NCBI GenBank assembly: GCA_036867785.1
Contig: CP145427.1
Span: 62,001-126,000, forward strand
Direction: 5' to 3'
Origin: Plasmodiophora brassicae
Taxonomy: Eukaryota; Endomyxa: Phytomyxea; Phytomyxea; Plasmodiophorida
DNA: 64,000 nucleotides
The notes beneath the pieces were generated by a model. It worked only from the letters and a program-made list of their open reading frames with translations, made no database searches and had not been told where the DNA came from. Position 1 is the first letter of the stretch. The number at the start of each line of letters is the position of its first letter. Both the position numbers and the translations under genes were made by a program. Below, in pieces: positions 21,460 to 30,977 of this stretch.

Positions 21460-21843
21460 ATGCTGTCGGTGGTGATGCGTCGCGTGGCGTGCGCGTCGCG
21501 CCGCCCATGGTCGGGGGCGTTCGCCGGGATGAAGACGAGCGCGATCCCGATTGCGGAGGAGACGTCCGAGCAGTACGACGAGTACGAGGCCAGCTGGCGT
21601 GTCAAGTGGTCCGTCGTCTGTCGAGGCCGCCCCGCGCTCGCAGGTCCTGACACGTTTGTTGTTCCCAGTTATAACCCTGCGGATTACGGGAAGGACGACG
21701 TGATCCCGGCGACGATGCATGGCACGCTGGAGTGGCTGATATCATCGCCGCCGGAAATGCACCTGTTCGAGGAGACGCCGATCATCTACGAGGCGACCGG
21801 CGGGCCGAGCAGCCCGCCGATCGCGTACGAGCCCGGCAAATGA
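21460..21843 (+). CDS. small probable mitochondrial protein with a conserved-looking core
   Basis: Exons 21460-21608 and 21669-21843 give 107 residues. The 60-nt intron would read through in frame but contains CCTGAC and interrupts the charged helix. The ATG at 21460 opens an Arg-rich presequence (MLSVVMRRVACASRRPW). The mature part has EQYDEYEASWRVKC, NPADYGKDDVIPATMHGTLE and WLISSPPEMHLFEETPI. The pattern of a Tyr/Trp helix followed by a Pro-rich segment recalls respiratory-chain accessory subunits. I cannot name the family with confidence, so that placement is only a guess. Confidence 0.6.
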   Translation: MLSVVMRRVACASRRPWSGAFAGMKTSAIPIAEETSEQYDEYEASWRVKWSVVCRGRPALAGPDTFVVPSYNPADYGKDDVIPATMHGTLEWLISSPPEMHLFEETPIIYEATGGPSSPPIAYEPGK

Positions 21844-21967
21844 TCGCCGTGACACAATATACGCCTTGTCGCATGCCCGCGGGTCATCGCCCATCATCGG
21901 TCCCTGCGTACGTTCCGGGCGGCCGCTGCTGGGATACCGGTAGTCGGTATTATTTGCACAGCTCGGC

Positions 21968-22327
21968 ATGGCGCCCCCCAGGGCCAGCAAGAAGTCGACG
22001 ATCGCGAAGAAGCGCGTGTCGAAATCGGTCGCGAAACGAAAGGGTCGCCACGTCACTGCCGTGCGACGGCATAGGTCCATGGTTGTCGTTGTGTTCGGCG
22101 GTGCTGATGATGCGGCGCCGCCAGCGTGTCCGGGCGACGCGAGGCGCATCGCTGGGGCTGACCGCCCGCGTCGCGACGACTCCGAACTGGTGGCCAAGAC
22201 GTTGCCGTACTGTGCGGGCGTGTTCCGCGTTCTGGTCCTGACCGCGGCCGTCCTCAGCCCCCTCCAGGTCATTGTCGCGTTCATCGGCGCGCTCAACAAG
22301 ACCTTCGACCAGATGGGCTCGACGTGA
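21968..22327 (+). CDS. small basic protein with hydrophobic C-terminus, unknown
   Basis: A 119-residue frame starts at an ATG at 21968. Residues 1-35 are very basic (KKSTIAKKRVSKSVAKRKGR). The middle is Ala/Arg/Asp-rich and could include an unspliced intron. Residues about 85-115 are hydrophobic (FRVLVLTAAVLSPLQVIVAF). It could be a tail-anchored protein with a nucleic-acid-binding head. I recognise no family. It converges on the AATF gene, whose stop lies about 50 bp away. Confidence 0.4.
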   Translation: MAPPRASKKSTIAKKRVSKSVAKRKGRHVTAVRRHRSMVVVVFGGADDAAPPACPGDARRIAGADRPRRDDSELVAKTLPYCAGVFRVLVLTAAVLSPLQVIVAFIGALNKTFDQMGST

Positions 22328-22375
22328 CATACAGGCACCACACTTGGTTTTATTATGGGTCTCGGCACACGTCGG

Positions 22376-23665
22376 CTATGATGCGAACAGGTGGGTGAAC
22401 AGCTGGTCGATGTCGAAGTCCACGCCGGGCACGTGGCCAGACGGGGCCATGAAGTTGACGATCTTGTCGTGGACGACGTATCGGATCTTGCGACCCTTGC
22501 TGGCGCGCCGGTCCACAACCTTCCCGGCGGGGCGCGCCCCGGACCGGTTCCGCCTCGACGTGCTAAGCGCGCCTACATCATCGGCGCCGGAGACGAGGTC
22601 CTTCAGAAGGAGCCGATAGAGATCAGCGTCGTCATAACGATCGGGTCTTTGTCCTGTGCAAAGCGTCCCGGGGTCGCTATCCGGAACAGCAGATGCTCGT
22701 TCGATATGTGGGCCCACGTTCGCCATGGCAGTGCGAAGCTGATCGCGAACGCTCTGGTTCAGCGCCTTGAACTTCTTGTTCGTGAGCGACCGCCCGCCGG
22801 ACGCGATCTGCGTTCGTCGCGTCCAGACGTCGATCTGGTCGTCACGGAACGTTCGCAGTGATTCGAACCGGGCGTCGATCCTCGACCAAATCCCGTCAAG
22901 CGTGTGGTCAGGGCCACACTCAATCTCGTCGACGGCGACAGGGAAGGTCGACGTTCCAGACAGCAGGCGACGCTCCAAGTCCAGCGCAAGTTTCAGGGAG
23001 GACCGGAGACCGGATCTAGCCGAAGACAAGGCCTGTTGAATGTCGGGGCGGGTCTGACACAGGGCGTCCACCTCATCTTCCCCATGGGGAAGCCGAGACA
23101 CGATCTGCATGGGGCGTTGCAAGGCGATGCGCACGTCAAGGCAGGCATCGTAGAGGCGTCGTTGTCGGCGGACGGCGGCAGCTTTGTTAACGTCGACCTC
23201 GGACGACTGCGATTGCCGGAACAGGAACGCGTTGTCGTCCTCCTCGAGGGCCTCGAGTTCGTCGAGAGCAGCAGAAGCTGGCGCCGAATCCAATTCGTTC
23301 TGTTCATCGGCACTGGAATCCACGTCGTCGTCGTCGTCGTCATCGACGACGTGTGAGACCAACTCGTCATCGTCATCGTCATCACCGTCGTCAGACTCCT
23401 CCAGCAACTCCCTTCGACTGACGACAGCCCCATCGTAGATGGCGTCATCAGTCTTGGCGGCGCCAGCGGCTTTCCGCGCGGCTTTCCAGCGCCGGTACAG
23501 GTCCTGCTCCTTATCGCTGGCGACATCATCATCATGAGCGTCGTCGAGCTGCGCCGACCCGAACTGGTCAACGTCCTCGGGATCGACATCCGTTCGTCCT
23601 CGTTTCCGGGCGGCGGCCCCTTCCCAGGCGGCCCGGTGGTGGCCGTTGACGGTGACGGCTGTCAT
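22376..23665 (-). CDS. AATF: AATF/Che-1 (Bfr2) ribosome biogenesis protein
   Basis: A 429-residue protein starts at an ATG at 23665. The N-terminal third is strongly acidic (runs of Asp/Glu), as in the family. The AATF leucine-zipper domain follows (RRQRRLYDACLDVRIALQRP, MQIVSRLP). A helical region and the C-terminal TRAUB domain close the protein, with RYDDADLYRLLLKDL and the hallmark KGRKIRYVVHDKIVNFMAP. AATF/Bfr2 is nucleolar and needed for early 18S rRNA processing within the small-subunit processome; in animals it also acts in transcription. It appears to be intronless, unlike most neighbours. The frame stays open well upstream of the ATG, but that extension has no family similarity. Confidence 0.92.
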   Translation of the reverse strand: MTAVTVNGHHRAAWEGAAARKRGRTDVDPEDVDQFGSAQLDDAHDDDVASDKEQDLYRRWKAARKAAGAAKTDDAIYDGAVVSRRELLEESDDGDDDDDDELVSHVVDDDDDDDVDSSADEQNELDSAPASAALDELEALEEDDNAFLFRQSQSSEVDVNKAAAVRRQRRLYDACLDVRIALQRPMQIVSRLPHGEDEVDALCQTRPDIQQALSSARSGLRSSLKLALDLERRLLSGTSTFPVAVDEIECGPDHTLDGIWSRIDARFESLRTFRDDQIDVWTRRTQIASGGRSLTNKKFKALNQSVRDQLRTAMANVGPHIERASAVPDSDPGTLCTGQRPDRYDDADLYRLLLKDLVSGADDVGALSTSRRNRSGARPAGKVVDRRASKGRKIRYVVHDKIVNFMAPSGHVPGVDFDIDQLFTHLFAS

Positions 23666-23815
23666 GGCTGACGTTGTCGTCGGAGTCCGCCACGGACTCC
23701 GTGACAGCGGCGGGGGTCCACGACGGAAAAAACATCGTCGTGCAAAGTTGCTGCAAAGTGATGACGGGAACGCCGTGGGGCGTGCTGCGCATAGTCCCCG
23801 CGGCGGTCTGTGTCG

Positions 23816-24451
23816 ATGGCCGCTGCCGTGCGGAAGGTCGTCAAGTTGTCGGCCACGGCGCGCACCGCGCACGGGACGCACGCGTGCCGGGCGCTCCGCG
23901 GCAGCGGCGTCGTCCCGTCCGTGATCCACGGGCGTCGCCGGGACGACGAGATGCTGATCCAGATCGCGCACAAGGACATCGCGCAGGTCGTGCGCCTGCC
24001 CTGGTTCTGGAACACGGTCTACGACATCGACGTCGAGGGCAAAGGCGTGTTCCGCGTCATCCCGCGGTGCTTCCAGCGCCACCGCATGTTCTACCAGAAC
24101 ACGGTCAGCGTGACGTTCATGACGTTCACACCGTTCACGCGGCACCGCGTCCGGGTCCCCGTCATTCTTGAGAACACCGACAGCTGTTTCGGCGTGAAAC
24201 GCGGTGGCAAGATGAAGGTCACGCAGGACTACCTGAACTGCTGGTGGGCGGGCGACCACAACATCCCGCAGCAGATCCTGGTCGACACGCGCAACATGGA
24301 CATCGGCGACGTCGTCCACAGCAACAACTGCGGGCTGCCCGACGGCCTCGTCCCGGACAAAGCGTACCACCAGTTCCCGTTCGTGTCCGTCACCGGCGGG
24401 CAGAGCATGGAGTCGCTGGCCGCCACCGAGGCCAAGGCCAAAGCCAAATGA
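23816..24451 (+). CDS. mitochondrial large-subunit ribosomal protein bL25
   Basis: A 211-residue protein starts at an ATG at 23816 with a basic presequence (MAAAVRKVVKLSATAR). The bL25 beta-barrel domain begins with ALRGSGVVPSVIHGR and continues with LIQIAHKDIAQVVRL, VFRVIPRCFQ. The C-terminal TL5/CTC-type domain carries VRVPVILENTDSCFGVKRGG, QQILVDTRNMDIGDVVH. It ends in a Lys/Ala-rich tail. bL25 binds 5S rRNA in bacteria, and mitochondrial versions keep the two-domain form. The gene is intronless and starts about 150 bp from the divergent AATF gene. It ends 35 bp before the tail of the TruB gene. Confidence 0.9.
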   Translation: MAAAVRKVVKLSATARTAHGTHACRALRGSGVVPSVIHGRRRDDEMLIQIAHKDIAQVVRLPWFWNTVYDIDVEGKGVFRVIPRCFQRHRMFYQNTVSVTFMTFTPFTRHRVRVPVILENTDSCFGVKRGGKMKVTQDYLNCWWAGDHNIPQQILVDTRNMDIGDVVHSNNCGLPDGLVPDKAYHQFPFVSVTGGQSMESLAATEAKAKAK

Positions 24452-24486
24452 AAAACGGGTCGCCGTCATCCACACCAGCACCTTCA

Positions 24487-25610
24487 TTACAACGGTGTAT
24501 CGCAGGGCGCGTCTTCGGGCAGCGGGCGGATGCTGTCGAGGATCGCCTGGAGCTCGACGTCGTTCGAGTTGAGCACTGTCGGGTCCGGCAGGGCGAACGG
24601 CCCACATTCCATCCGGCATAGGTGCGACGTGAAGGCGCACGAGCCAACCGCAGCGCCCAGGTCGCGTACCTGTTCGGAGTGGCGTTATTACGCTCGCAGA
24701 CACCATGGACGTGGGCCACCACTGCTTACGAAGGACCGCACGTAGAACCCCGGCCCGCAACGAATGTCTGGCAGGGGCAATGTCATCTGGACGCACGTGT
24801 GGCAGGACGTGTCGAACAAACCAGTACGGACCGAAGTGGATATCGGGGAGGCGGAACTGGACCAGCTCGAGGCGGTGGACCTCGACCTGGCGCGCTGGGA
24901 GGTCGACGGCCTCGCCTTTCCGGACGCGGTCGCTGCAGCGGACGCCGCCAATCTTCAGCGCGGAATACCTGTGCGGCGCGTGTCACGAGCCGGCGCTGAC
25001 GAGCGCGCAACGGGGCGGAACGTACTGGGGCGGGACTTGCCAGACGGTCCCAGTCAATCGCGTCAGCGCGTCCTGGACAGCGTCCTTCGTGACATGTTCT
25101 ACAGACGCGAGTGAGAGGCTTGGAAAGCTAAACGGGGAGTCGCGGCCGCTGCCAGACCGAATGGCATTGTTTCTACGACCTTGCCGTGCGGGTCCAGTGT
25201 ATCGGTGGACGTCCCAAGCGTGGCGATGCAGCGATACCGTTTCGGACCGTGAAGGACACTCGTCAAGCGCTTGGTGGCCGGCCCGATGCCGAGGACGAGC
25301 AATCCTGGAGCAGCACGGTCAACAACAGCGGGCATGACACGCCGGACGGCAGACCTTCCGCGAAATAGTCCAACGTCCCCCCATGCCCGACCTTGAGTTT
25401 GGATGGGTAATCGCCGTGCCTGCGCAACGTCCTTTTCACCCTGCACAACGCAATGACGGAAACGTCGGCGATGAGCAAGACGGCCCGCGCGTATCGGTGA
25501 CGGGCCGTCCACCTGGCGCAGACGTCCGCGGACAGCGTCCCTGGCGCTTTGTAGATCGGAAGGAACCCGGACGTCGGGACGGGGCGCAGAGACGTCCGCG
25601 CGGCCACCAT
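24487..25610 (-). CDS. TruB-family tRNA pseudouridine-55 synthase
   Basis: Exons: 25610-25513, 25440-25355, 25304-25158, 25098-25026, 24968-24832, 24767-24730, 24669-24487, giving 253 residues. Every phase matches. TruB motifs in order: GFLPIYKAPGTLSADV, KVGHGGTLDYFAEGLL (with the catalytic Asp of GTLD), VLGIGPATKRL, YRCIATLGTSTDTLD, LTGTVWQVPPQYSALKIGG, FDIRCGPGFYVRSFVRDLG. These cover the whole catalytic fold with no PUA domain, as in eukaryotic TRUB1/TRUB2. The enzyme isomerises U55 in the T-loop of tRNAs and sometimes mRNA sites. The smallest exon is 38 nt. I cannot decide between the TRUB1 and TRUB2 types. Confidence 0.93.
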
Positions 25611-25857
25611 GCTGCAGCTTCGACGTGCGGCCAGCGCCGGCAGCGACGGGAACAACACCGTGCGAAGACGGCGCGCGTCACGTAACGCGCAAAACGTCCG
25701 CAGCAGCAAGGAGGGCCGCCGAGGGATGCCCTGCGGCGATCCCCACTAGCTGGTGCCGCGCCCCCTTTCGTTTGTCCCACGAATTCATTCGTCCATTAGC
25801 ATTCCGCGTCGTACTATTAACCCATTGGACGTTGACGCACGCAGCGCAGCGCGTTGC

Positions 25858-27075
25858 TCAGCACGCAAAGAGAATGACCCACATAATGACGAACACGGCG
25901 GAGAACACGCCCACCTGGATCGCGTCCGGCGACGGGTACGCGGGAGTACTGTCGTGGCGCGGGCGCTTCGCACGGCTGGCGGCCGTCCCCTCTTCTTCCA
26001 CAGGTATCTCCCTGCGAGGTCTCTTCCTCGATACCCGATCAGCAGCACGCCTGCTTGCAGTCTGGTTGAAGCGGCCAACTAGGACATGCTCGTCTGCCGT
26101 GCACGTGCCTCCAGGCTGCGTACCCTCTTGAAACCGGATCGACCCGTCACGTGGGTCCCTACGCGCAGCCAGGTTGGCAACCTGACCCACGTCATCGTCG
26201 TCCTGCTCGCTCTGGATACGTTCCTCTCGACCATCGTCGCCGTCATCGTCCTTCACACGGTCGTCGTCGCCTTCATCGCTCCCGTTACGGGTCACCGTGT
26301 CAGCGACCAGCTGCAGGCCGTTGCCGCGTTCCGGTGCCGTTGTCCTTCCCACAGAGCCCGCCCGTACGCCGTCGGTATCGTCAGGTTCCGGCGCCAACCC
26401 CGACTTGGCCTGGACGCACGCCCCAACTGGTCGCGCACCGATGACGGTACACCTCCCACGACGTCCATCCGCGACTTGCGAGCTGGCACCCAGACTTCGA
26501 TGACGCGCCGGATCGCGATGGTCCCCGGCAGACGACGACGTCGGGTCGTCGCAGGAATTGACAGGCGCCGCTAGGAGCGGTACTGGGCACAGGTGTACGC
26601 TGCCCTGCGGCGGCGGCGGTTGCCCAGCCAGCAGCGATCTGGCCTCCGTTGCAGACGGCGACTCGCTCTGCGCCACCGGGTGGCCGTCTTCGGCAACCGG
26701 ACGCAAGATTCGGTCGAGGCCCCTCAGGGTTCGGAATTCCTGGGTGCGCTGCCTCAGAGTGGCAATGGCTAACAGTAGATCACATCGCAGAGTCTTGAGC
26801 TCGCTGGCGCTCTGCCAGGGACCCGCCTGACGTTCGCGTTGGGGCTCCACGACCGCGTCCGGCGGGTCAGGCGTCGCAGGAGGGTCAGGGAGTACCGGGG
26901 AGCGCGCGTCGTCGGGACCAGGCGACGGGCGATGTTCGCACCATGGCGACGCTCCTAGGATGTGTTCCATCACGTCCCCGTGATCGGCTGTGCCGAGGTC
27001 GTCACCACCGCCTCGGATCGACCCATACCGGGGGACCGTAGTACGCCAGTCGACGTGGCCGGCGGGCAGGTTCAT
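25858..27075 (-). CDS. hypothetical protein with coiled segment and C-terminal membrane anchor
   Basis: A 405-residue frame starts at an ATG at 27075; an alternative ATG is at 26970. Most of it is Pro/Asp/Arg-rich and probably disordered. A helical stretch near residues 100-150 (LKTLRCDLLLAIATLRQRTQ) could coil. An acidic block and a basic block follow (KRPRREIPVEEEG). The last 22 residues are hydrophobic (VGVFSAVFVIMWVILFAC), suggesting a tail anchor. There is no family match, and introns may be hidden in the frame. Same-strand neighbours are TruB downstream and a small hypothetical gene upstream. Confidence 0.45.
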   Translation of the reverse strand: MNLPAGHVDWRTTVPRYGSIRGGGDDLGTADHGDVMEHILGASPWCEHRPSPGPDDARSPVLPDPPATPDPPDAVVEPQRERQAGPWQSASELKTLRCDLLLAIATLRQRTQEFRTLRGLDRILRPVAEDGHPVAQSESPSATEARSLLAGQPPPPQGSVHLCPVPLLAAPVNSCDDPTSSSAGDHRDPARHRSLGASSQVADGRRGRCTVIGARPVGACVQAKSGLAPEPDDTDGVRAGSVGRTTAPERGNGLQLVADTVTRNGSDEGDDDRVKDDDGDDGREERIQSEQDDDDVGQVANLAARRDPRDGSIRFQEGTQPGGTCTADEHVLVGRFNQTASRRAADRVSRKRPRREIPVEEEGTAASRAKRPRHDSTPAYPSPDAIQVGVFSAVFVIMWVILFAC

Positions 27076-27296
27076 GGCCACCAGCGACAAGCGACGTGAA
27101 CCTCCGACGGTCCGACGGGTGCCACATAGGTACGTTCAAACCACATACGTCCCCGGCAACGCGTGTATCGTCATCACATGCGCACGCCATCACGGTTGTC
27201 GTCGTCGTCATCGCGACACGGGAGACTTGTGTCGCCAGGTTCACGCGCCCGCTGCCGGTGACCCGGAATCGGATCATCGCCGCCGCCAGGGACTGA

Positions 27297-27698
27297 TCAC
27301 CGAATCGTAAGTGCCAGATGAATCAGGCGCAGCGCGTTCTTACAGAGCGTCCGGAAAGGCGTCGTGGTGGTGGGCGGACCGGGCCTGGATTTGGAGCGTT
27401 CAATCATGGTCGCCAGCGCGTCCTGCAGCGGGACCTTCGTCGGGCTGGGCGACCCGATCAGCCGGTTCGTCCAGCGCGCTCGCGTCGTCGCACGGGGCGA
27501 CGACGCCGGCGGCGACAGCGGCTGCACCGGCCGGTTGGGCAAGGCGGCCACCTCGGCCCGCACCGTGAACCGGTGCGGGACCGACGACGACGGCGACAAC
27601 GTGTCCGGCGGATGGTACGCCATATCATCGCCCGGCGTCCGCTTCACCCGTTTCCTCGGCGTCGACGACGTCTCAGCGCCATCGTCCGTGCTGGCCAT
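27297..27698 (-). CDS. small Ser/Pro/Arg-rich protein, unknown
   Basis: A 133-residue frame starts at an ATG at 27698. It opens with a likely nuclear-localisation stretch (TPRKRVKRTPGDD). A disordered Pro/Ser region carries several S/TP sites (GSPSPTKVPLQ). A helical C-terminus closes it (FRTLCKNALRLIHLALTIR). The SP/TP density suggests a phosphorylated nuclear protein, but that is speculative. I recognise no family. Confidence 0.45.
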   Translation of the reverse strand: MASTDDGAETSSTPRKRVKRTPGDDMAYHPPDTLSPSSSVPHRFTVRAEVAALPNRPVQPLSPPASSPRATTRARWTNRLIGSPSPTKVPLQDALATMIERSKSRPGPPTTTTPFRTLCKNALRLIHLALTIR

Positions 27699-28280
27699 AT
27701 CCGGACGCTGTTCCCCGCCGGGAGCGAAAGGGAGCCCGACGCTCAGCTTTTACTTTGGCGCGGACCCGCGCGCGTGCTATCGACACGCGTTCCGATTACA
27801 CCACGCTTCCTGAAACCTTGTCGGCGGCAGCACATTCGAATGCCACGTTTCAAACGACGTCGGCCCTATGCCGACGCGTTCCTGAACGTCACCCCAAGGC
27901 CTCGTGGGCCAGATCGCGTTCCACGATATGGCCTATGAAGTCGAAACCCATCCTCGGTACCCAGAGGCCAATCGCTGGTCCTCGTGCATTGGGCGCGGTT
28001 TCGCATCAGATCACTACGACTCTACCGACGGAGACGACTGTATACCGTAGATGTCTCCTAGACGGGCTTATACGCTGATCAGTTTCGGGGGGAGCGCCGC
28101 CCCTCGTGAAAATTCGCGGTTGCCGAGACAAACAGGGGCGGCGCCGTGTGTGCGGGTTCGTGCCTCGTGGGACCCGCCGCTTCGAGGCGCGCCGTCAAAA
28201 AAGGGCCATGTGTATCGTGAGTTCGTGACGAAACGTCGGGCCGAGGGGCGGGGCCGGTCGCACTGCCGCTGGTCGGCGTG
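27699..28280. other. intergenic stretch between divergent genes
   Basis: About 580 bases lie between the small Ser/Pro-rich gene (leftward) and the PP7-like phosphatase gene (rightward). It should hold both promoters. Long frames on the minus strand here mirror the phosphatase N-terminus and are treated as shadows. Confidence 0.4.
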
Positions 28281-30360
28281 ATGCGCTCGGCGGCCATGCG
28301 TCCCACGCACCGGTCGCGATCGCTGCTGCCGGCGCCGTCGATGGCGACGGGCCGCCCGGGCCCCACCGGCCTGCTCGTGCTGCGGCACACGGCGGACGGC
28401 GGCGACGAGCTGGTCGGCGGCGCCGAGCCGAAGCGGGCGCGGTCCGAGGCCGATGCCGCCTCGGTGACGCCGTCCAACAACCCGTGGCTGTCCATGGAGC
28501 TGATGGCGACGTCCCCGACGCGGGCCGTCCCCGTCGAGAAAATCGCCTGGCCGACCGACCCCGCCGACGTCACCGTCGACGTCGTCATACGGCTCGTCGA
28601 CGCCCTGCGACTGTGCGGGAAGGACCCCGGCACGATTCGACGAGTGTTCACGTTCGCGAACCTGTCCCGCCTCATCAGGCAGGCGGAAACCGGTCGGTTC
28701 TGGCGGGTCTGCCTGGCCCCCCCACACCGAGTGTACCAATGTTCGTTTGCCCCTTGCAGCGCTTCAGGCGTGCCCGAACGTGTGAGCGACGGTACTGCCG
28801 CCCGCTCGTCGTGTCGCGTAACGCTGTGCTGCTGCTTGCAGAGTGACGGTCGTTGCTCCCGACGACGGCGCCGCCCTGAACGTGTTCGGGGACACGCACG
28901 GTGCGGCACGTTCCTCGCGCGATCGCATTGTCGCATCGCGCTCATGTCGCACGTCGGCCAGGGCAATTCTACGACCTGCTGAACGTGTTCAGCGTCAACG
29001 GGTACCCGTCGATGCAGAACTGGGTGTGTGTGGCAGCAGCGCGCGTTTCGCGACCGCGGTTGATGGTTGCTGTTTCGCCCCCCAATAGTACATCTTCAAC
29101 GGCGACTTCGTCGACAGAGGCAGCTGGGGGCTCGAGGTGGCCGTCACCCTGTTCGCCTTCAAACTGCTGGTAACGCCACTGGACCCGTCCCGCATCCGCC
29201 TGACCGTTGGTGTGCCCCTGGGCAGTACCCGGGCGCCGTGCACTTGATCAGGGGCAACCACGAAACCCTGTACTGCACTCGAACATACGGTGGGCACGCG
29301 CGGTGCTTGTCGGCATGGCATGACAGTGCACCCATTGCCCGTCCCCCCATCAGGATTCATGGAGGAGTGCAAGGTCAAGTACAGCAAGGCGATCTACGCC
29401 AAATTCCATTCCGCCTTCTCTCGGCTGCCGCTGGCCTGCGTCATTCTACCGTCCGGGAGCACGGTACCGGGTGCGTCGTCACGATCGGTGCAGGAAACGG
29501 TGCTCTGGCGCTTCCTGACGTCCGTGTCCTGTACACAGCGACCCCGGACGGCCTGCCCGCCGGATCTGGCCTGGGCATCTTTGTCGTGCACGGCGGCCTG
29601 TATCGCCAGCCAGACGGTTCTGCCGGAACCTTGTCGCAGCTCCAAGCAGTCAAGCGCAACGTGAAGGACCCGCAAGGTACGTCAACGACGCTGCCGGCCC
29701 GCCCTCCACCCGACGTCTGACAGGACGCGCCTGCAGCCGAGGTACTGCTAGACGCCCTTTGGTCGGACCCGCAGACGGTGCCCGGGATCGAGGACAACAC
29801 GTTGAGGGGGTGTGCCACGTATGCCACCGGCTGCCCCTACTCGGCTGCCGATCCGTCTGACGCGTGCCAGGCTGTTCGGGCCCGACGTCACGGAGGCGTT
29901 CCTGAAGGCGCACGGCCTGTCCCTGCTCGTTCGATCGCACGAGGGGCCGGATGCGCGAGAGAAGCGCCCGCACATGCCGAACAGTACGTCGTGAGCGTGC
30001 GGCGCTGGCGTCTGTGAGGCTTAGCCAGCTGCCTCGTCCAGACATGATGTCCGGGTTCGGCATCGACCAGACGTATGGGGAGACGGGGGCGCCGCTCTGC
30101 ATCTCCATCTTCTCGGCGCCCAACTACCCCATGGGGTCGACCGCCCGGGGCAACCTGGGCGCGTTCCTCCGGTTCGACGGCCCAAGACTCAGGTTGCCTG
30201 CTGCTACTGCGAGATCGCACGTGTCGTCTGACACCGTCCTGGCAGGACGCTCGAGCCCGAGGTCAAACAATTCGGGGCGGTGACGCGCCCGCCCGTCCGC
30301 ACCTACTTTGTCGAGCCGCAGCCCGACCTGACCGACATGAGCGATGGGACGCCGAGATAA
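28281..30360 (+). CDS. PP7-like serine/threonine protein phosphatase (PPP family)
   Basis: Twelve exons: 28281-28692, 28760-28781, 28842-28900, 28962-29023, 29089-29169, 29226-29289, 29354-29470, 29539-29676, 29737-29809, 29871-29983, 30042-30192, 30246-30360. They give 468 residues in phase; the second exon is only 22 nt. PPP metal and catalytic motifs are intact: GDTHGQFYD, FNGDFVDRGSWGLE, LIRGNHETLYCTRTYG, FVVHGGLY, LLVRSHEGPDAREKRP, SIFSAPNYP. RSHEGPDAREKRP and the RG-WGLE spacing are typical of plant PP7 rather than PP1/PP2A/PP5. The N-terminal 150 residues are unrelated to TPR or EF-hand modules. It dephosphorylates Ser/Thr in the nucleus or cytosol. It ends 25 bp from the tail of the LYRM1-like gene. 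Confidence 0.9.
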
Positions 30361-30385
30361 AGGGCGGCCGTTGTACGCATGACAG

Positions 30386-30779
30386 TTATCGTGGGTTGGG
30401 CGACGTGTCGGCGTCGTAGTACGAGTCCATGTACGCAGGGACCGGCTGCGGGCGCATGCCCTGGTGATGCTTGCGCGACGAGGGCATCGTCCCGCGCGTC
30501 ACGTTGTACAGACGCGGCGACGCGATCCCGTAGTGCAGCGCGAGGTCAACCCTGTGCAACCATCATCGGCATCGCCAACACGGCCCGCGGGAACGACGCG
30601 ATCCGGTACCGGGTGTTGCCCTCGAACAGTTTCGCGTCAATCTCCTGCGCGTCCGTCAGCGCCGCGTTCTTCTCGAACAGCGACCGCGCCTCGTCGCGTA
30701 TCGTCCTGCCCTCATCCGGCCCGAACCGGCGCGACGCCCGCAGGATGCGACGGTACAGGTTCAGGGCGGCGCGCGTCAT
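30386..30779 (-). CDS. LYRM1: LYRM1-like LYR-motif protein
   Basis: Exons 30779-30610 and 30551-30386 give 111 residues. The N-terminus carries the Leu-Tyr-Arg motif at the start of a helix (TRAALNLYRRILRASRRF). It continues with IRDEARSLFEKNAALTDAQE and EGNTRVDLALHYGIASPRLY. The C-terminal extension is basic and ends in an acidic Tyr-rich tail. LYRM proteins are small mitochondrial three-helix proteins that bind acyl-ACP and help assemble respiratory complexes or receive Fe-S clusters. The spacing and the HYGI-P-RLYN stretch fit LYRM1 better than LYRM4 or LYRM7. Confidence 0.85.
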
Positions 30780-30977
30780 CCGTCCACTTCAACTCCGTCG
30801 GTGGGCCCCGCGCTGACGACCCTTTTTGCCGTCCTCCGGGCCTCGTTCTCCGACCTCCCGTCGGGGGCCGTAACGGTTCCCCGTCGGTAGTTCGCAGTCA
30901 CGCCGTCGTCTCCAGATGCAGTTCACGACACAGTTCGAGCCGCTGTCAATCATGTCGCCAGTACCAGTGGTCTGTTT

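Noticed and set aside
22855-22880. Second T-loop-like string (GATTCGAACCGGG) within AATF
   Set aside because: It lies inside a well-supported coding region and has no cloverleaf.
22376-24796. An 806-residue minus-strand frame extending AATF upstream to 24796
   Set aside because: The extension runs antisense through the bL25 gene and has no AATF similarity. The family N-terminus fits the ATG at 23665.
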